This document shows positions 21,362-36,124 of a stretch of 64,000 nt of DNA, one piece after another. This DNA is from Patella vulgata (lineage: Eukaryota; Mollusca; Gastropoda; Patellidae), in the NCBI RefSeq assembly GCF_932274485.2, contig NC_065886.2, forward strand, positions 37,931,501 to 37,995,500. Reading direction: 5' to 3'. The position numbers were made by a program, and so were the translations under genes. A model generated the notes under the pieces. That model was not told where the DNA came from. It saw nothing but the letters and a program-made list of their open reading frames with translations, and made no database searches. Every line of letters starts with the position of its first letter. The first letter of the stretch is position 1.

Positions 21362-24300
21362 CTGTAAAGAGATCAAAGAAAACCCATTAATACAATCGAC
21401 AGCATTTGGTTAACAATCAACCATTCTCACTTGGCTTAAATAATATATATAAGGTTTTGGCGTCTTATTCTTAGAAGCTTAAAGGTAACTATTCCAGATT
21501 AAAAAGCAAATACAGAATCTTAGAATGTTTGTCAACTACTGAAGAATAATTCGTTGTTTTAATATCGAGGTCCAGGTTATACCTTCGGCACAGTCTAATA
21601 ATATAAGCAAATATAGAATTTTAGAACGGCAGCTAGTGAATAATGCAATAAGGCTATTAGATTATATATTGGACCACTATACGAGCTTTACCAATGTAAA
21701 AACATACATCACAAACGTTAACTTATCAGTAGGGGAAGATCGGTTTTAACACTACTTAAGACAATCTAAGTTATTTTAGAACTGACATTTTAACAGGGGA
21801 AGAAAAAAATTAGAATATTTAGAGTAGGGTTCATCGGGGAAGAACTGAACTATACCAACCCGTACGGTTAGAATTTTTAATGACGATGTAGTTAAGCTGA
21901 TTGTAATCTTCTGATGTTTCCATAATGGCGGTAACCAACCAGACACAGATATTGGTTGCTAGGAGATGCATTAAACCAAATCTTACGGCAGCCTTGTGTT
22001 TATCAATCACCAACTAAAATTAAAGAAAGATATGGATAAATATTTACACGCTAACTATAATCCTACATTTTAACAATATGGTGTTTGTCCATCAAGATCA
22101 GAATTCTCTTTACGTTATCTTGGCTTCCAGTATCTGGTTTTGAGCGTACCCATTCGGAAGGGAGGTGAATAATGGTAATACGGTCCGTTGACCGGATTTG
22201 CTGATGGAGATTTCAATGTCTTAGGGTGGCACGTGTGGTCGAGGGGGAGGAGGGGTGCATTTTCTTTGGGCGTCGAGACAATTTTGAAAACATAATGTTT
22301 TTCAGGGGACAAACATCTGTTTAAGGGACACTATATTCAAGAGCAGCTGTCCAGGCATCACGGGACCCCCCCCCCCACCCTTGCCAACGGTCCCAAACTG
22401 CTCCCGACTTCTCTCTTAACGATTATTGTCATTTTATGCTCAACAAATTTCAATTCAATTTTGATGCACAGCGTTGTACATATTACACAGAATTATCAAT
22501 GGAAATAAACTGATATTCCAGCAAAATTGAAACTGGCCAGTACCCTTGTCGTAATAGGAAGTCCAATCCAGCATCTGGAGGAAATTCCCAAGAAGCTCAA
22601 CCCTCATTGATATAGATCTATTATTAAGGACCGTATGGGTATTTACAAAGTTAATCATACATAAAGTTAACGATTTATAATGGGAATACAGAAAGTATTG
22701 CAAAACTGACAATAACCAGTACCCTAGCCAATCGAACATCTGGAAGAAATTCAAAACAACTTAACTCTCGTTGATATAGATTTATTATTAAGGACCCTGA
22801 TAGATGTATTATTAAGGACCGTGTGGGTATTTACCTTGTGGTTTTTAAACAGGAAGAAAGTCTGAACGAAGGTAAAGATGAGGTGAAGGACATAAACAAG
22901 TGTGAAAATGGCGCTCTCACATGTACTCGTCGTATCAGTTTCAAAATACGAGGCAATATGGAAACCATCTAATGTAACACTACCAATGCTGAAAGCTGAA
23001 ATGGAAAGATTAACAATTTTCTGATTATTATTTCAACAGGGGATTTTTTTTCTTTTTCAACTGTTGCAATTTATTTTACCAAATCCCCGTGAGAAAGAAT
23101 AATTACCAATGGTGCAAATATCTTGTCAGATCTCGGCTTATAGACAGGAGTGCATTATAAAATTTAGGATCTTCTCAAAAAAATGAGGGATGATACAAGC
23201 TCGTGTACGACCTACTTAGTCATGGAGGTGGAACTTTATGTAGATATAGCATTGCATATTTGGCCATTGCCATCAGGAGAAAACTTTTATGAGTCTTAAA
23301 ATGATGGAATTATTGTGTTGGCGAGACATTAAAAACCACCAATCTTATGCATTGCGAACAGGGCTGGATTAGCAATTAAGCAAAATAAGCACGTGCTTAG
23401 GGCATCATGGGAAGGGGGCGCGCAGAATTTCTGTTTTGTTACATGACGAATTCGAAATATTTAATTTAAAAATTAATTAAGAACTTTAATTAATTTTCCT
23501 TGTTTTTGTCTTCCTATTGTTACATTCTTTGTCTCAATATATCATGACGTGGTTTATTATTGTTTACATTTTGAATTGTATACTATATGGGGGTATGAAA
23601 ATCGTCGAAGTGTTTGGGGCCTCTATAGGTCTTAATCTGGCCCCGATTGCGAACCATTACAATTAATAAAGATTCGATGAGACGTGAAGTTCCTCGTTGT
23701 ATCCCTGTGACATTTCAACCACTGTAGCTATTCTTGTTGACCCTGACCTTGTACAGCTTGAATAAACTGTTATATTCTCCTTATATTGGATGACAAGATA
23801 GGTCTATACCTAATATCATACTTAATCAATATTTTGGCTACTATACGATGTATTAGTAGGGTTTGGTGTCTGATGTAATTAGTCTATTTTCTATCTATAG
23901 AATTCTGACGCCATATCTTCAATCTGTCACATGTATGCCAGTAGTTCGATTTCTTACAATTAAACATTTCTTCCACAATATATTAAAGACACATTCTCAC
24001 AAAATTATTTATAAGTTTAGTTATTTTTAATAAAATTATTATTTGGTATAAATGGAAAAGTAGAGACATTGAATCTTACTAGAAGAATACTGGATGCCCT
24101 GAAAAACACCCACGGGGCGCCAACAGGACAAAAATGTAAGGGTGTCTCTACTTTGCAGTCGGTGTGCTCGAGCGACGTAAGGGGCGCTTTGTATGTGTTA
24201 ATTTAATGGCTAACGGTTGTGAGAACATTGAGAGACATAAAAGTCGAGTAGATGAAAATAGAATTTAGCAAGGATAACTACAGATAAAAGCCCTAAATTT

Positions 24301-27300
24301 ATAACCCCCAATCAAGTTACGTGACAGGGAAACTTAAATAGATTCTTGCGGCATGGGGTAGTTTTCTCGGGAAAACAATGTATTGCGAGGAATTTGAAGC
24401 AAACTTTTGATAGATAAATTAGTTTAAATAGGTGTTCTTCAAGTATATCATCAAATCACACAGTTTGTAAGGCATCTTTAAAAAATAATTATTATCAAAT
24501 GTGATTGCGATTCATCAGGTAAAATGAGAACAAATCAGCTAAAACTTTTACATAAAGTAGAATCAAAAACAATCTTACCTAGTGCCCCTAATCTAAGGTA
24601 AAAATTAATCCCTTCACCAACATGGGCTACTTCACCGGGAGCAGGTAAAACAAGATGGCTACTCATACTAGCTGATGATAGGTGATCCATCGCTTCTTTC
24701 TTATTCTCAACTTCTCCGGTCTCACCCACCTCTCCGCCTTCCTCCACAGAATCATTTCTACGAACTGGGGATGGGGATTTCTGAAGATTTTCAGTCGAGC
24801 GACGAAGAATCACCTTGATATTACTGTCCAAGTAATTGGTCCGAATAGGCACTCCTCGTAATATTCCAATTTGGAAATAAAGCAGAGTGGTCAGTGAACC
24901 TGCATACAGGTAAATCAAAAATACCTGTAATTAAAGGAGAAAAGGATGTAAAGTTTTAATATTTCTAGAACATCACATTCTTGTTCATGCTTTGTGGTTC
25001 ATTGTGTTTTCTAGTAATGTACAGTTGTTAACCGGAAAGCCATTCTCCGTATGTTCTACTTGATACAGGATGGGAAGCCTGGCAAGGAACAGTGTCTAAT
25101 CGTTCAAATGGGACAAAAACCGAGGTTATACAGTTTAAGACCGTACATAATTACAATTACTGTTATTTAATAAAACACATTTTAGCCAAGTTTAAATTGG
25201 ATTCTATTGATTCCCCACCACCATCTCTATATCGTTCTCAGACAAATATAGTAATATTATTTTGTTCTATGTTTTTTGCACAAGTCAATTCATTCTTCAT
25301 GAAGGTTTTATTTTAATACCTAGCTATGCTTCGTTACATGATAGCGGTAGTCTATATATTAAAATAGTTCTTTTATTTTAAATTTTGAATTAGAAGTGCA
25401 CAATCTGGCTTTTTATGCCTTTAACTACTGGAAGCTACAGGTAGCGTCTTTTTCTAATTTCTCACAATTCTCCCTATTTCCCGCCATGTGGAACTGTTTA
25501 CAAAAGATCTTTTGAGAATTAGTGTCTTCCATGTAAGCTAAATTTACCACGTGGAAGTAATCGGGTTATATTCAAAACATATCCTTCAAACGTCTATAAA
25601 TGGCGTCTATTTCAAAACGGGTTTCGTCTGATGCCGTGATGGCACCGTCTGTTGCCGCCAACCCAGCAGATGTTCGCGTCATTATATTACAAATTCTCGT
25701 CCATACCGTTATGGTGTAAATTGACATTCTTAGGATTTCAGATTTACTGCTAGATAGAATTTCATTGCGCACACCACTTTTGAACTCAATAGTGTACCGG
25801 CCATATTTACTGTAGTTAATAATTAATACTGATTACCTAGTGGCCAATTACTCCAGAGCCGCCTAAACATTTACAAGATGAACATTCCTAAAACGTCTGT
25901 TCTTATTCAATGGTTTAATAGACTATCTGACCAGGGAGTCACGGTGGCTTAGTGGGTACGTAGTTGGCTCGCTTGGATGTCCCATGTTCGATCCCTACGT
26001 TGGCCGAGAAAGTACAATGGGATTTTCCTGCGTGGTTCCTACTTGTCAGTGGTGCAGGGCCGAGAGCCTGACAAAGGACCACGTGTAGTCGTTCGGGTAG
26101 GACGAAAAAACGAGGTCCTTCGGTATAAGTCTTACCTCTAGATAATACTTATGTTCTCGTTCCTCCACAGTGAGAGCGTTGGCTACAGCAAATACAATAC
26201 CAAATACAACCAATAATAAACAATACATTCCACATAATAACTTGGTCAGGGCAGATCTAATAAAATAAAACATTATTACAATTAGACAAGTTAAAAATAG
26301 AGTTCCTTATACACCACACTTACTTTATTTCAGCTAAAAGTCGTTATTTTTAATTGCATAATATCAGCTTATCATGTTTGTGAACATTATTTCATTATTA
26401 CAATCAGGTGTTTATTTTCAACCTGCTTTGAACTTGGGTACTTCAATTCGGTTTCTTCTTTTTTTTTTTAAATTTTTCAGTGAAGTTTGCCTTTAGTTAA
26501 ATGCAAGTAAGGAGCATTGTGGCATGCTAAAAAACATTATAACGATTAGTTCATTTTAAAAATAGAACTTCGTGTACACCACACTTACTTTGGTGATGTT
26601 AAATTCCAAAATATCAGGTTAATTGGAGAGAGAGAGAGAAATGGGGCTTAACGTCCACTCGACACAAACTAGGTCATTTCGGGACTAACATACGGTTTAA
26701 TTTTATTAACATAATTCGCTTGCGCGTTGGGGTCTTTAGCAGTGGGAGGAAACCGGAGGACCCGGAGAAAACCCACGAGGTTGGACAGGCGACCCTACTC
26801 CTTGCCACGTACAACCGGGGATTCGAAGGTTAATTGGAATATGGTATATTGGAATATATGCTTTGAATGTATAAGTACTCTATAATTTGTCTTTTCATTT
26901 CCTTATTATAATTAATGAAACTATCTAGGTTTTATATACTTAAGGTTTACCTTTTGAGTTGATCCAGCAACATTTTTCCAATTAAATCCTCAAAGTTGGA
27001 TGAAATGAAAAACGGTTTTAATTTTGCTACAAATTTAAGATTTTCTCAGAAAAATAAGATTAATTTTGTCCCTGTTTAGCTCGATGAACACACGAAATAT
27101 ATATTTTACAAAAAACGTTGCGTCTATAGATAGACACACGATACACGGTTTATATACAAAGATTCACTGTTTTATTCCTTGGAAATGGCTCGTTAATAAA
27201 CTGTTTAAAGTTTTAAAGAAACTTCCAGTCCGTAAAAAATCATGCTCGTACAAAAGATCAGTTCAGAGAACACGATTAATATTTTGAATTAGATGTAGTC

Positions 27301-30300
27301 GAGAAGATAATAATTCCTAAATGAAATATTATCCGAAAACTGAATAAATTTAAAGAGAACAAGATGGTTCACCATTAATAAATTTTCATTTAGATGTAGT
27401 TGATAAAATAATAATTCCTATATGACATAATCTGCGAAATCTGCACATATGTTCACAATCTTTAACTATTAGTTTAAGTTGATTCACAAAATTATTCCAA
27501 TATGATTACACACTTTTGTTCATTTTAAACGCAGAAAAAGATCCATCTACGATTCATTTATGCGTTCTAGAAAAAAAACAAGGCCAATTTACGTAAAATA
27601 TCCATCGACAATTAATTTATGCGTTCTTAAAAATACAAGGCTCATTCACAAATTCTTCTGATAAGAATGATAAAACTATAAATTCCACGTGAAAATTGTA
27701 AGATTTTTACTGGTATCTCTCTACACACTGAACGGTAATATCTTTCTTCCGGTGGCCGAAGTTCACCTTTAACCTTAATGGCAAAATTCTGTGAACTATT
27801 AAGACTAATATCCCACGGCTAAATGCCGCCATTAATGTTCCATATCATCTGCGATATTCATTTTTGATATCTGCTTGATTTATCTTGTATACATCAGACT
27901 ATAATTTATAGATAAAAATTGGACACTGGAACCGACGGGTCTCTCCAGATAACGATAGCAAAAAACATTTCTGAAGAACCCGATAAAACTCACACGATTG
28001 CCTTCAATCACGTTTATTGTTGCTATGACCTCAAATTGCAAATGGAACAGAAATTGTGAATCGTCTAATTTAATTTGCCGATACAGGTGCAGTATGCGAA
28101 TCCTCTTAATGTCTGTCAGGTTAGTAACCTATAACATTGCTTTTTTGCTCCACCTTTCAACTGTGTCGTAGCGAGTCCGTCCTATTTGTTGCCATCATAC
28201 ATTGTAAAATACCGTTAGAAAATGACTCCATTGAAAAATGAGATAGATAAACAGTTGATTTTTAGAATTTCTATAAGAAAATAACCAAAAACTTTCAAAA
28301 TGCCTCTTAAGAAATTCCTGCACTAAGAAAATCATGAGACCAGTTATCCTCGGGATAAAAATGTACATGTCTTATAGAAGCAGATCTATGGCATTTATAT
28401 TAATATAATCTTTACTATATCTGATAATGTTTACGTTTCTATATCTACGGAACTTATGGTAACCTTTTACTGGCATTATCATTGATATTTAATAAACATA
28501 ATTGTTTCGATCGGGTTAAAGTATATGTGCGTTCATGTTCGGTACTTAAGTGTGGGAAATATATTCTTTGGTGGAAGTAAGGAAAGAGATAGATGGCAGC
28601 CATCGCCACTCAAGGAGACAAATTTAGATAAAGTAGAGCATTTGAAGCATAAATCATAAGATAAAAATATCTTCAGTGATTTCTGATAAAAGAATATTAT
28701 ATTTCTTTATATAAAGCAGCTTGAAGTGGATAAGATAACATTCTGGCTTCATTCTTAACTCTGCTTGTTAAGTAGGTAGGTAGCCAAATAACATTTACGA
28801 GCTAGCAACAAAATATCACCCAGAATAGTTCCGTCCTTAACATTCTTAAAGTAACGATGTGTCATTTGCATGTGTCGCTCCTCACGGCTTAATTCACGCG
28901 AAATATGTACTCAGATTGATTATTCAACACTTAATTAAGAAAACAAATTCAAAAAATATCAACGCAAAATAATCTCCAGGCTTGAATGCAATCGGATTTA
29001 TAACAGATTGTTTAAAACTGCCCCCCCCCCCCCACAAATTATTGAAATAAAATTGAACCATGTGTTAGTCCCGAAATGACCTAGTTTGTATCGAGTGGAC
29101 GTTAAACCCCATCTCGTTTGTGTCGAGTGGACTTTACCCCCCCCCCTCTCCCTCTCTCTCTCTCTCCCCCTCTCTCTCTCTCTCTCAATCTCTCTCTCTC
29201 TCTCTCCCTTAGGACCGATCTTAGAGATTTGTCTTTCACGATATATTAGTTGACAAAGGCTTTATATTGCGCTAGATAACGCATTGAGACTTTAAGAGAT
29301 GGCAACAAAATATCGCCCCGATTATCTAGATTCCGAAGTAGGTACAAAACTTACTCAAGAGAAGACAGTCCTGTGTCGGTCTGATTCTCGACGTATCGCC
29401 CCCTTACCAAATATCCTCACGAATAGTTAAGTATATTTCACATTCCAAAGTTCACAATTGGGAGAAGTAACTTCGGTCATTTAAAGTATCTGAATGTCAC
29501 TTGAGGATGGATCCCCTATAAAACTATGATGTTGCGTGGATTAAACCGTGGTCGTGGTAAACAAAATTTGATATTTTCCGAAATATGCAAATGACGAACA
29601 CATACTATAAATTGAAACAAGCATTTCGATCTGGCGTACTGGTCAAACATCAGTAAGTAGTACGTTGGCTCGCTAACCTGGAGGTCCCGTGTTCGATCCC
29701 TGCGTTGGCCGAGAAAGTTCATTGGGATTTTCCGGGGTGGTTCGCCTTTGTAAGTGGTGACGGAAAATCGAGGTCCCGTATACACATTTGCGTGCACGTA
29801 AAAGAACCACTGACAGCTGTCCGGGCAAAATTTCCCTCACAGCACACTGCATAGGGTATTTCAATCTTCATAGCCTACTAGGAGCAGAACAGTAGGATGT
29901 TAATATAATAGCCAAATAATAACTGTGCGGTCATCTTTCTCTCCAGGGACCCCCGTAAGATCATAATATAGTCTAAAAACTAACCTATAAACTGGATTTC
30001 TTCTGGATGTTGGTCCTGTGACCGGATTAATCACCAATTCATCATTTGCCATTTTGTCTTTTTGAGGAGAAACTGGTTCGACAAGACTATTATTTTCCGT
30101 TGTTTCCGTAGTAGCAATCGTTCCGTTTGTCTCCTGTTCGTTCGCGGGTTCGTTCAGTATGTAGCTTCCACAGCGCATGGCCGCCAAGCAAGGCACATTA
30201 GGTAGACACTCTGAAAAAGACAAAGGAAATTAATGTCGCTGTTTTTTTAAAAAATATATCATTTGTTTTCATAATACACACTATTTGTCTTATTAACATA

Positions 30301-33300
30301 AACAGAATTTTGTGCATTGACTAGATTTCAACAGCAGAACCTGAATCTGTCATGGATGAATGGATCAAGTCACAGCATCCGTTCACTCCCCGTGGGCTCA
30401 TGCATGCATTTGTTATGTTCGGCCAGATTTCCATACGCATTTGGGTCATTTTCACTTAAATCTTTGATAAACCCTAACATGAACCACCCTAATAGCCATT
30501 CTGGTCAAAACATGGTACATCAACCCACTGTAAGATGGTCGCCATTCCTATACACTCTGATATCAGGTTCATCCTGATTTTCCGGCGTGGTTCCCTCGTT
30601 CCCCTGCGTGGAGGTCCCGTGTACACATTGGCGTGCATGTAAAAGATTCCTTTAACAGTTGGAATTCGATATAAGAGTAGGCCATAGTGCCGCTGTCCGG
30701 GCAAAATTTTCCTCATGGCACACTGTATGGCGTATGCCCGTCTTCATTAGCCCAGTTCGGAGCAGAACAGCAGGACGTTAAACCACATTTCATTTCATTT
30801 CATTTCTCTGAGCTCAGAGCTACCAACAGTATCCGCTCATCGTTATCAAGCACAAATAAAAGAAAATTGTGCTTGATAACGATACGAGGGTACTTATCGA
30901 AACGTTGTGCTTGTGTAGAATAAACCATATAACTGTACATGTGTTAGTTTGATTTAGACTTGGTGAGGGCCCAAGCTATGTCATGCTACTATGAAGCTTG
31001 GTCGCTCATCGTTAAAGGACAACACCATACAGGGTAACATATGATACAATTATATGGAATACAAATGACTTGAACAGTTTCGACGAGGGTTCTCCCTTCT
31101 TTATCAAGCATATATAGATACACTAGCTGTTTAGCCGACATTGCACGGGTGGAGCCCTCCGTCGCTTTCTTATAATACTTTGCTGGAGTCCATGTATTAA
31201 AAAACAACACCAGCATATATATTCATTATTTAATGGCTAGGTATTTAAAATAAAACGTATAATTTAAATTAATGACATATTTTAAAACATCATATAACTA
31301 TTGGATACACAGGCCATGTTTAATAATGCAGTATATAACAAACTACATTTTATTCCTGGAGGTCCTAGGATCGATTCCAGTTTTGGCCGAGAAAGTTCCT
31401 CGGGATTTTCCAGTCTTGTTTCCACTTGTCAGAGATGCATGACGTAATACATGGCATTCAGATGGGATGGAAACTCGAGGTCCCGCGTCCATATCGACTG
31501 TACCCTAGCTACCTTTAAAAAGTTTGTGCTTAAATCTGGCAATGATTTTTACAACTTTCTATTTGCATACTCGGTAATTTCTTTGGGTTTGATTTTCACT
31601 AACAACTTTAAACCATTTTATAGTATAGGATCAACATCAGATCCACTGTAAAATAAAACAACCGTCTATATTAATTCCAACAGGTTAATTATCGACACCA
31701 GAATTACTCAATCTAAACAGATACAATGCTGCTATTAACACCAAAGCATAATGCTGGCGGTTGCACTAATGGAACATGTTATCATTTACAGAAAGTGAAT
31801 TACTTTGAAATAATCCTCCATTCTTGGTTGATAATATCGTACACATATTATAGCTATCCGGTACTAGGCCAAACAACTGTGCCGTAAATGACAACCTTTA
31901 GTAATGGAGATCGTTCAATAAGCAGGAATTAGATGAAGCCGGATAGAGTGAGTCAGTATGGATAATAGAAAAAGATGTTATTCAGTAATGTGTTTATTAA
32001 ACACACAATTAACCACCTAATGGTGCTTACAACATCCTGTAGAGGCGAGAATTTCCTCGGGCCACGATAATACAAATCGCACGCGATTTTAATCTACTGC
32101 TGAATGCTTCGGTTTTTTTGTCTGATACTTACAAACGTGTTGTTTTAAAGGTGCGAACTGTACGCTCTTGTATTTAACAGTTGTGTTAAAGCTACCCCTT
32201 AACATTACGTACAATATTATTTTGTAATACAGTGAAAGTAGCGTTTGAACTAGTATAATTACTAACTCTATTCCTTGCTATTAACTCGGGAATCTCACAA
32301 AACTGAAGATCCCAACATCGATTTCGGCGATCCACGTTGGCCAAGTGAGTCGGGGCAGAACAGTAGGACGTCAAACCCCATTTCATTGCCTTGCGTATGA
32401 TGGTTTTAATTCGCCCGCTTTGTGCACAAACGTTTTCCATTAAACCCTATTTCATTTAATTTGTTTCAGAAATTATTTTATTTCATGATGCATCGGGAAT
32501 CTTTCGTCAATATATAACATGGTATGTGTTCAGATCAATCTTGTAAAATGTCTTGTAATCCAATATTATGTAATCTGACTTGATATTTGGAAAAAAAACC
32601 AAAGACGTGGCATTTTAAAGACGTGTTTTTATTGTGGTCTGACCGACAAACTATGCCTTTGTTTTTAAATACCTTGAGCAAATATATCTAATGTCTATCT
32701 ACTTCACCATACGCATCTATCACTAGAAAACTACATATCATGTCTCTGATGTTCAGAATGTACACTTCATATTAAAGTTATTATGTAGTCAATTATTCCA
32801 GCCATTTGCAGATATTGTTAGCCCGAGGTCCCAGTGTTCCCATTAGGCTGGGAAGATTGAAATGTAATACAATATTATGTTACGTAGGACGATAACCTGT
32901 CAAAATTAACATTTAAAATCGCATTCCTACTTCCGAGAAATGATTGAGTTTATTCACCTTTGGGAGGAAATGAATTCTGTTTGTATCTTGTAAACACCCC
33001 GCAGGTCAGAATTCTTGACGAATTATTCAAATTTACGTGTATTGTTTATCAGAACTGTATCTCAATTGTTGAGAAAAAGCTGCCATTCGGAAAACTATGT
33101 TCATTTGTGGAATAGGAACAAGGTCCCAAGCGCTACACATCTTCTTGTTCTTGTTCTTGTTCTTTGGTGAGTGAGGTACGTCGAAAAAATACCCAGACAC
33201 CCCAATTAAGGTACAATCGACATGCAACTTGACATAATTGTTCCTTGGACAATTGTGCATCGGTTGACCAACTTCGATTTTCGATTTGCCGTCACAATTC

Positions 33301-34768
33301 CAAGATGGCAGTGATGATGTCATATTCGGTTCCAGGTCCATAGCATTCTGAACATCTGAGACACGCTACCTGCGGAGAAGTATCTCAGACACAGTCAATA
33401 GCCATGATATCCATATCACGTGATCTACATATCACAGGTCATGACATTGACGTCAGGCCAACAACACGTTACATAGGTTTATCTTCAGCATTCTTCCCTT
33501 TGCACCCATAAAGACTATACAATTCGTCCAGTCTCAACATGTTCTCTCTTCTGCCAATGATTTTTCACAAAATAACATCTACAACTCATAGAATTGACGT
33601 CGTCTTCAATGACAGAGGCTGCCATCTTGGCACTATTTTGTGCGTCGGTCGTGTCTATTTCAGATATACACAATCAATTCTGTTGATGTTTTTAGCGTTG
33701 GGATTGACTAATAGTTAATTTATTTCAGTTCTAAAACAAATATTTTAAACTTTAACGCAAATTTAGAAAATAGCCAAATTCTGGCTGGGATTACTGAGCA
33801 AAATGGCCATTCACTGTATACGTGCGAAAAAAAAGCTAGCCACCAATTAATTTTCGTACGTTAGTTACGTACGGGTCCATAGTGTACTCATACCTGTTAT
33901 GGACATAGTCTTGGTCACCCAGAACCTCCTAGTCTTAAACTTCGTAGAATATTTTGTCTAAATGATATAGACTATTATGAACATTATTCACTGTTAGGGT
34001 TATAGTCAAAATGTTTCCTTCAAGTATATATCCCATGCAAGACACGGTAATGGGTCTTAAAAAGGAATTCTTTTATTTTTATTGATATAAGGAATAGAAG
34101 CAACCCTCTACCACTAATTAAATTTCTCGTTTAAAGATAAACATAGCCACATATCTAAATAGACCTATATACCATTAATTAAATTTCTTATTTAACAACA
34201 AATATAGCAACATATTTATCCTTATGTCTTGTGTTATAATCCTAATGAAATCCAACCATATTACGTCGTAATACCATGCTTATAAATACGTTAATTAACG
34301 CCAGACGCCATTTAATGTAGAGAGTTTACAGTTATGTCATTAGCTGTAAGTAACGTTTTCATGGGCTTCAGGGCTATCTATAGACAGAATTGAACGTTAA
34401 GGAAATCAGCAAAGGCATTGGGATGAAAATAAAAAAAAGAAATCTAGTAGTAACTTACCAGACAGAGACAGGAGTGTGTGGGTGGATGGAAGGGGTATTT
34501 ACAAGCCACACAAACTAGGTAAATTCGGGACTAACATGTGACATGTTGGGGGGGGGGGCTGAGGACCGAGAGAAAACCCACGATGTTAAGCTGGGCAAAC
34601 TCGCTTATCACTCAAAGCCTTGAGAACGAAACCACAAACACCAATCCTCTGATTTCCTTCTTCCACTGCTAAAGGCCCCTACGCACAAATGCGAATTATT
34701 GAAATAAAATTAAACCATGTGCGAACCCAGAAACTACCTGGGTTGTGTTCTAGTTTGTGTCGATTGGA

Positions 34769-34801
<33 letters not shown>

Positions 34802-36076
34802 TGAACTGTAGTAAAGATATAAAGTTGTTGTGTTTTGGGTTAATATATTATAGTTGTAGTAGTATTAGTTGTCATTATAGTATATGAGGTATTTATAGCA
34901 ACAGATGGTGTTTCAGACATGATGGAAGTTGGTACAGCTGATGCTAATTCTCATGTCATTTAACATACAGTAACAATTTGATCTGATTCAGCTGTTAAAT
35001 TACCGACAGTTAGTACCAGATTCCATAGTGATAAACACATTTCACTAGATGATTCTAATCTATACACATCAAGAGTTTTTTTTAAAAAATAAAATGGCTG
35101 TTTCGATGTTTTTCTGGGTAACTAATTTTTCAATCTGTATACACATTTTTTCTTCGCCCCATTATCTTGGTGTTGTCCTAAGTCCATCTATTTATTTCGC
35201 AAGTTTATAGACAATTAAAGCCAGGGCAGGTGTGGAGGGGGTGTTATTGCTCGGAAAATCGCAAACCGTAGACCAGCGATTCTCAACCAGTGTGCCGTGG
35301 CACACATGTGTGCCGTGAGATCTTCCTAAGTGTGCCGCGAAATTTTGAACGGCACACTAAGAACATGCGAAAAACCACGTGATCCCAATTGTGTATTCAC
35401 TGGTGTCTACTAAAGTTCATAACTGTGTTTTTCTTTATTTAGTTTGAGTCATTTTATGTTTCTATGACTAGTCTCTGTCTACGGTTGTGTTCCGTTTGAC
35501 TTAACATGTTTTTATTTTTCAAAATTCAAATATTTTTTCTATATATTTAGCTAAGTGTGCCACTATTATTTCATATGTCCCAAGCTGTGCCGATGCCATA
35601 AAAAGGTTGAGAACCGATAGATCACCCCTACCCCCACCCCACCCCCAGTTAATGCCACGACAGTAACAAGAAAATGATTTTTTGGGGGGTGGTTTTTAAC
35701 GATCATAATGCCAGAAATTCTTCAAATTGGATCCATTGCATGTTAACGTCCCCTCTCCCACTCTGCATATACGTACATGTATATTAGTTCTCATCCATCA
35801 GTACAGGGTAAATCCTTTCTGTCACTTGTTAAAAACATATAATTTACAGCAGGTTATCTTTCCGCTATTTATTTAGCCGCAAGATCAAACGAATTACACG
35901 TTCTCTCAATATTATTCCAAGTTATGTTTTTACTTTTCTCTGTTTGTATATGTCAGAAAGACTTACAATCAACACCTATACATCTTGGGTGCCGTTCAGA
36001 TAGTCATATAATCTAATGCTCGTTTTATTTTTTAAGTCTTGTGAGTGCAGCGTTCACACATATTATAAACGAAACC

Positions 36077-36124
<48 letters not shown>

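Noticed and set aside
25960-26010. A tRNA gene in SINE-1 heads
   Set aside because: A- and B-box-like blocks are present, but no cloverleaf or acceptor stem; they belong to SINEs.
30870-31110. Possible hammerhead ribozyme ('cttgataa' ... 'cgaaac' blocks)
   Set aside because: Penelope-type elements can carry hammerheads, but the CUGAUGA core is not intact and I could not draw three stems. A covariance-model search would settle it.
33033-33341. 102-codon reverse frame starting MDLEPNMTSS
   Set aside because: The first ~40 residues look protein-like, but there is no good donor and the rest is low-complexity Lys/Asn.
36088-36118. (GA)n and (CT)n tracts as promoter elements
   Set aside because: They are SINE-2 tails in nearly every case, here an antisense one.
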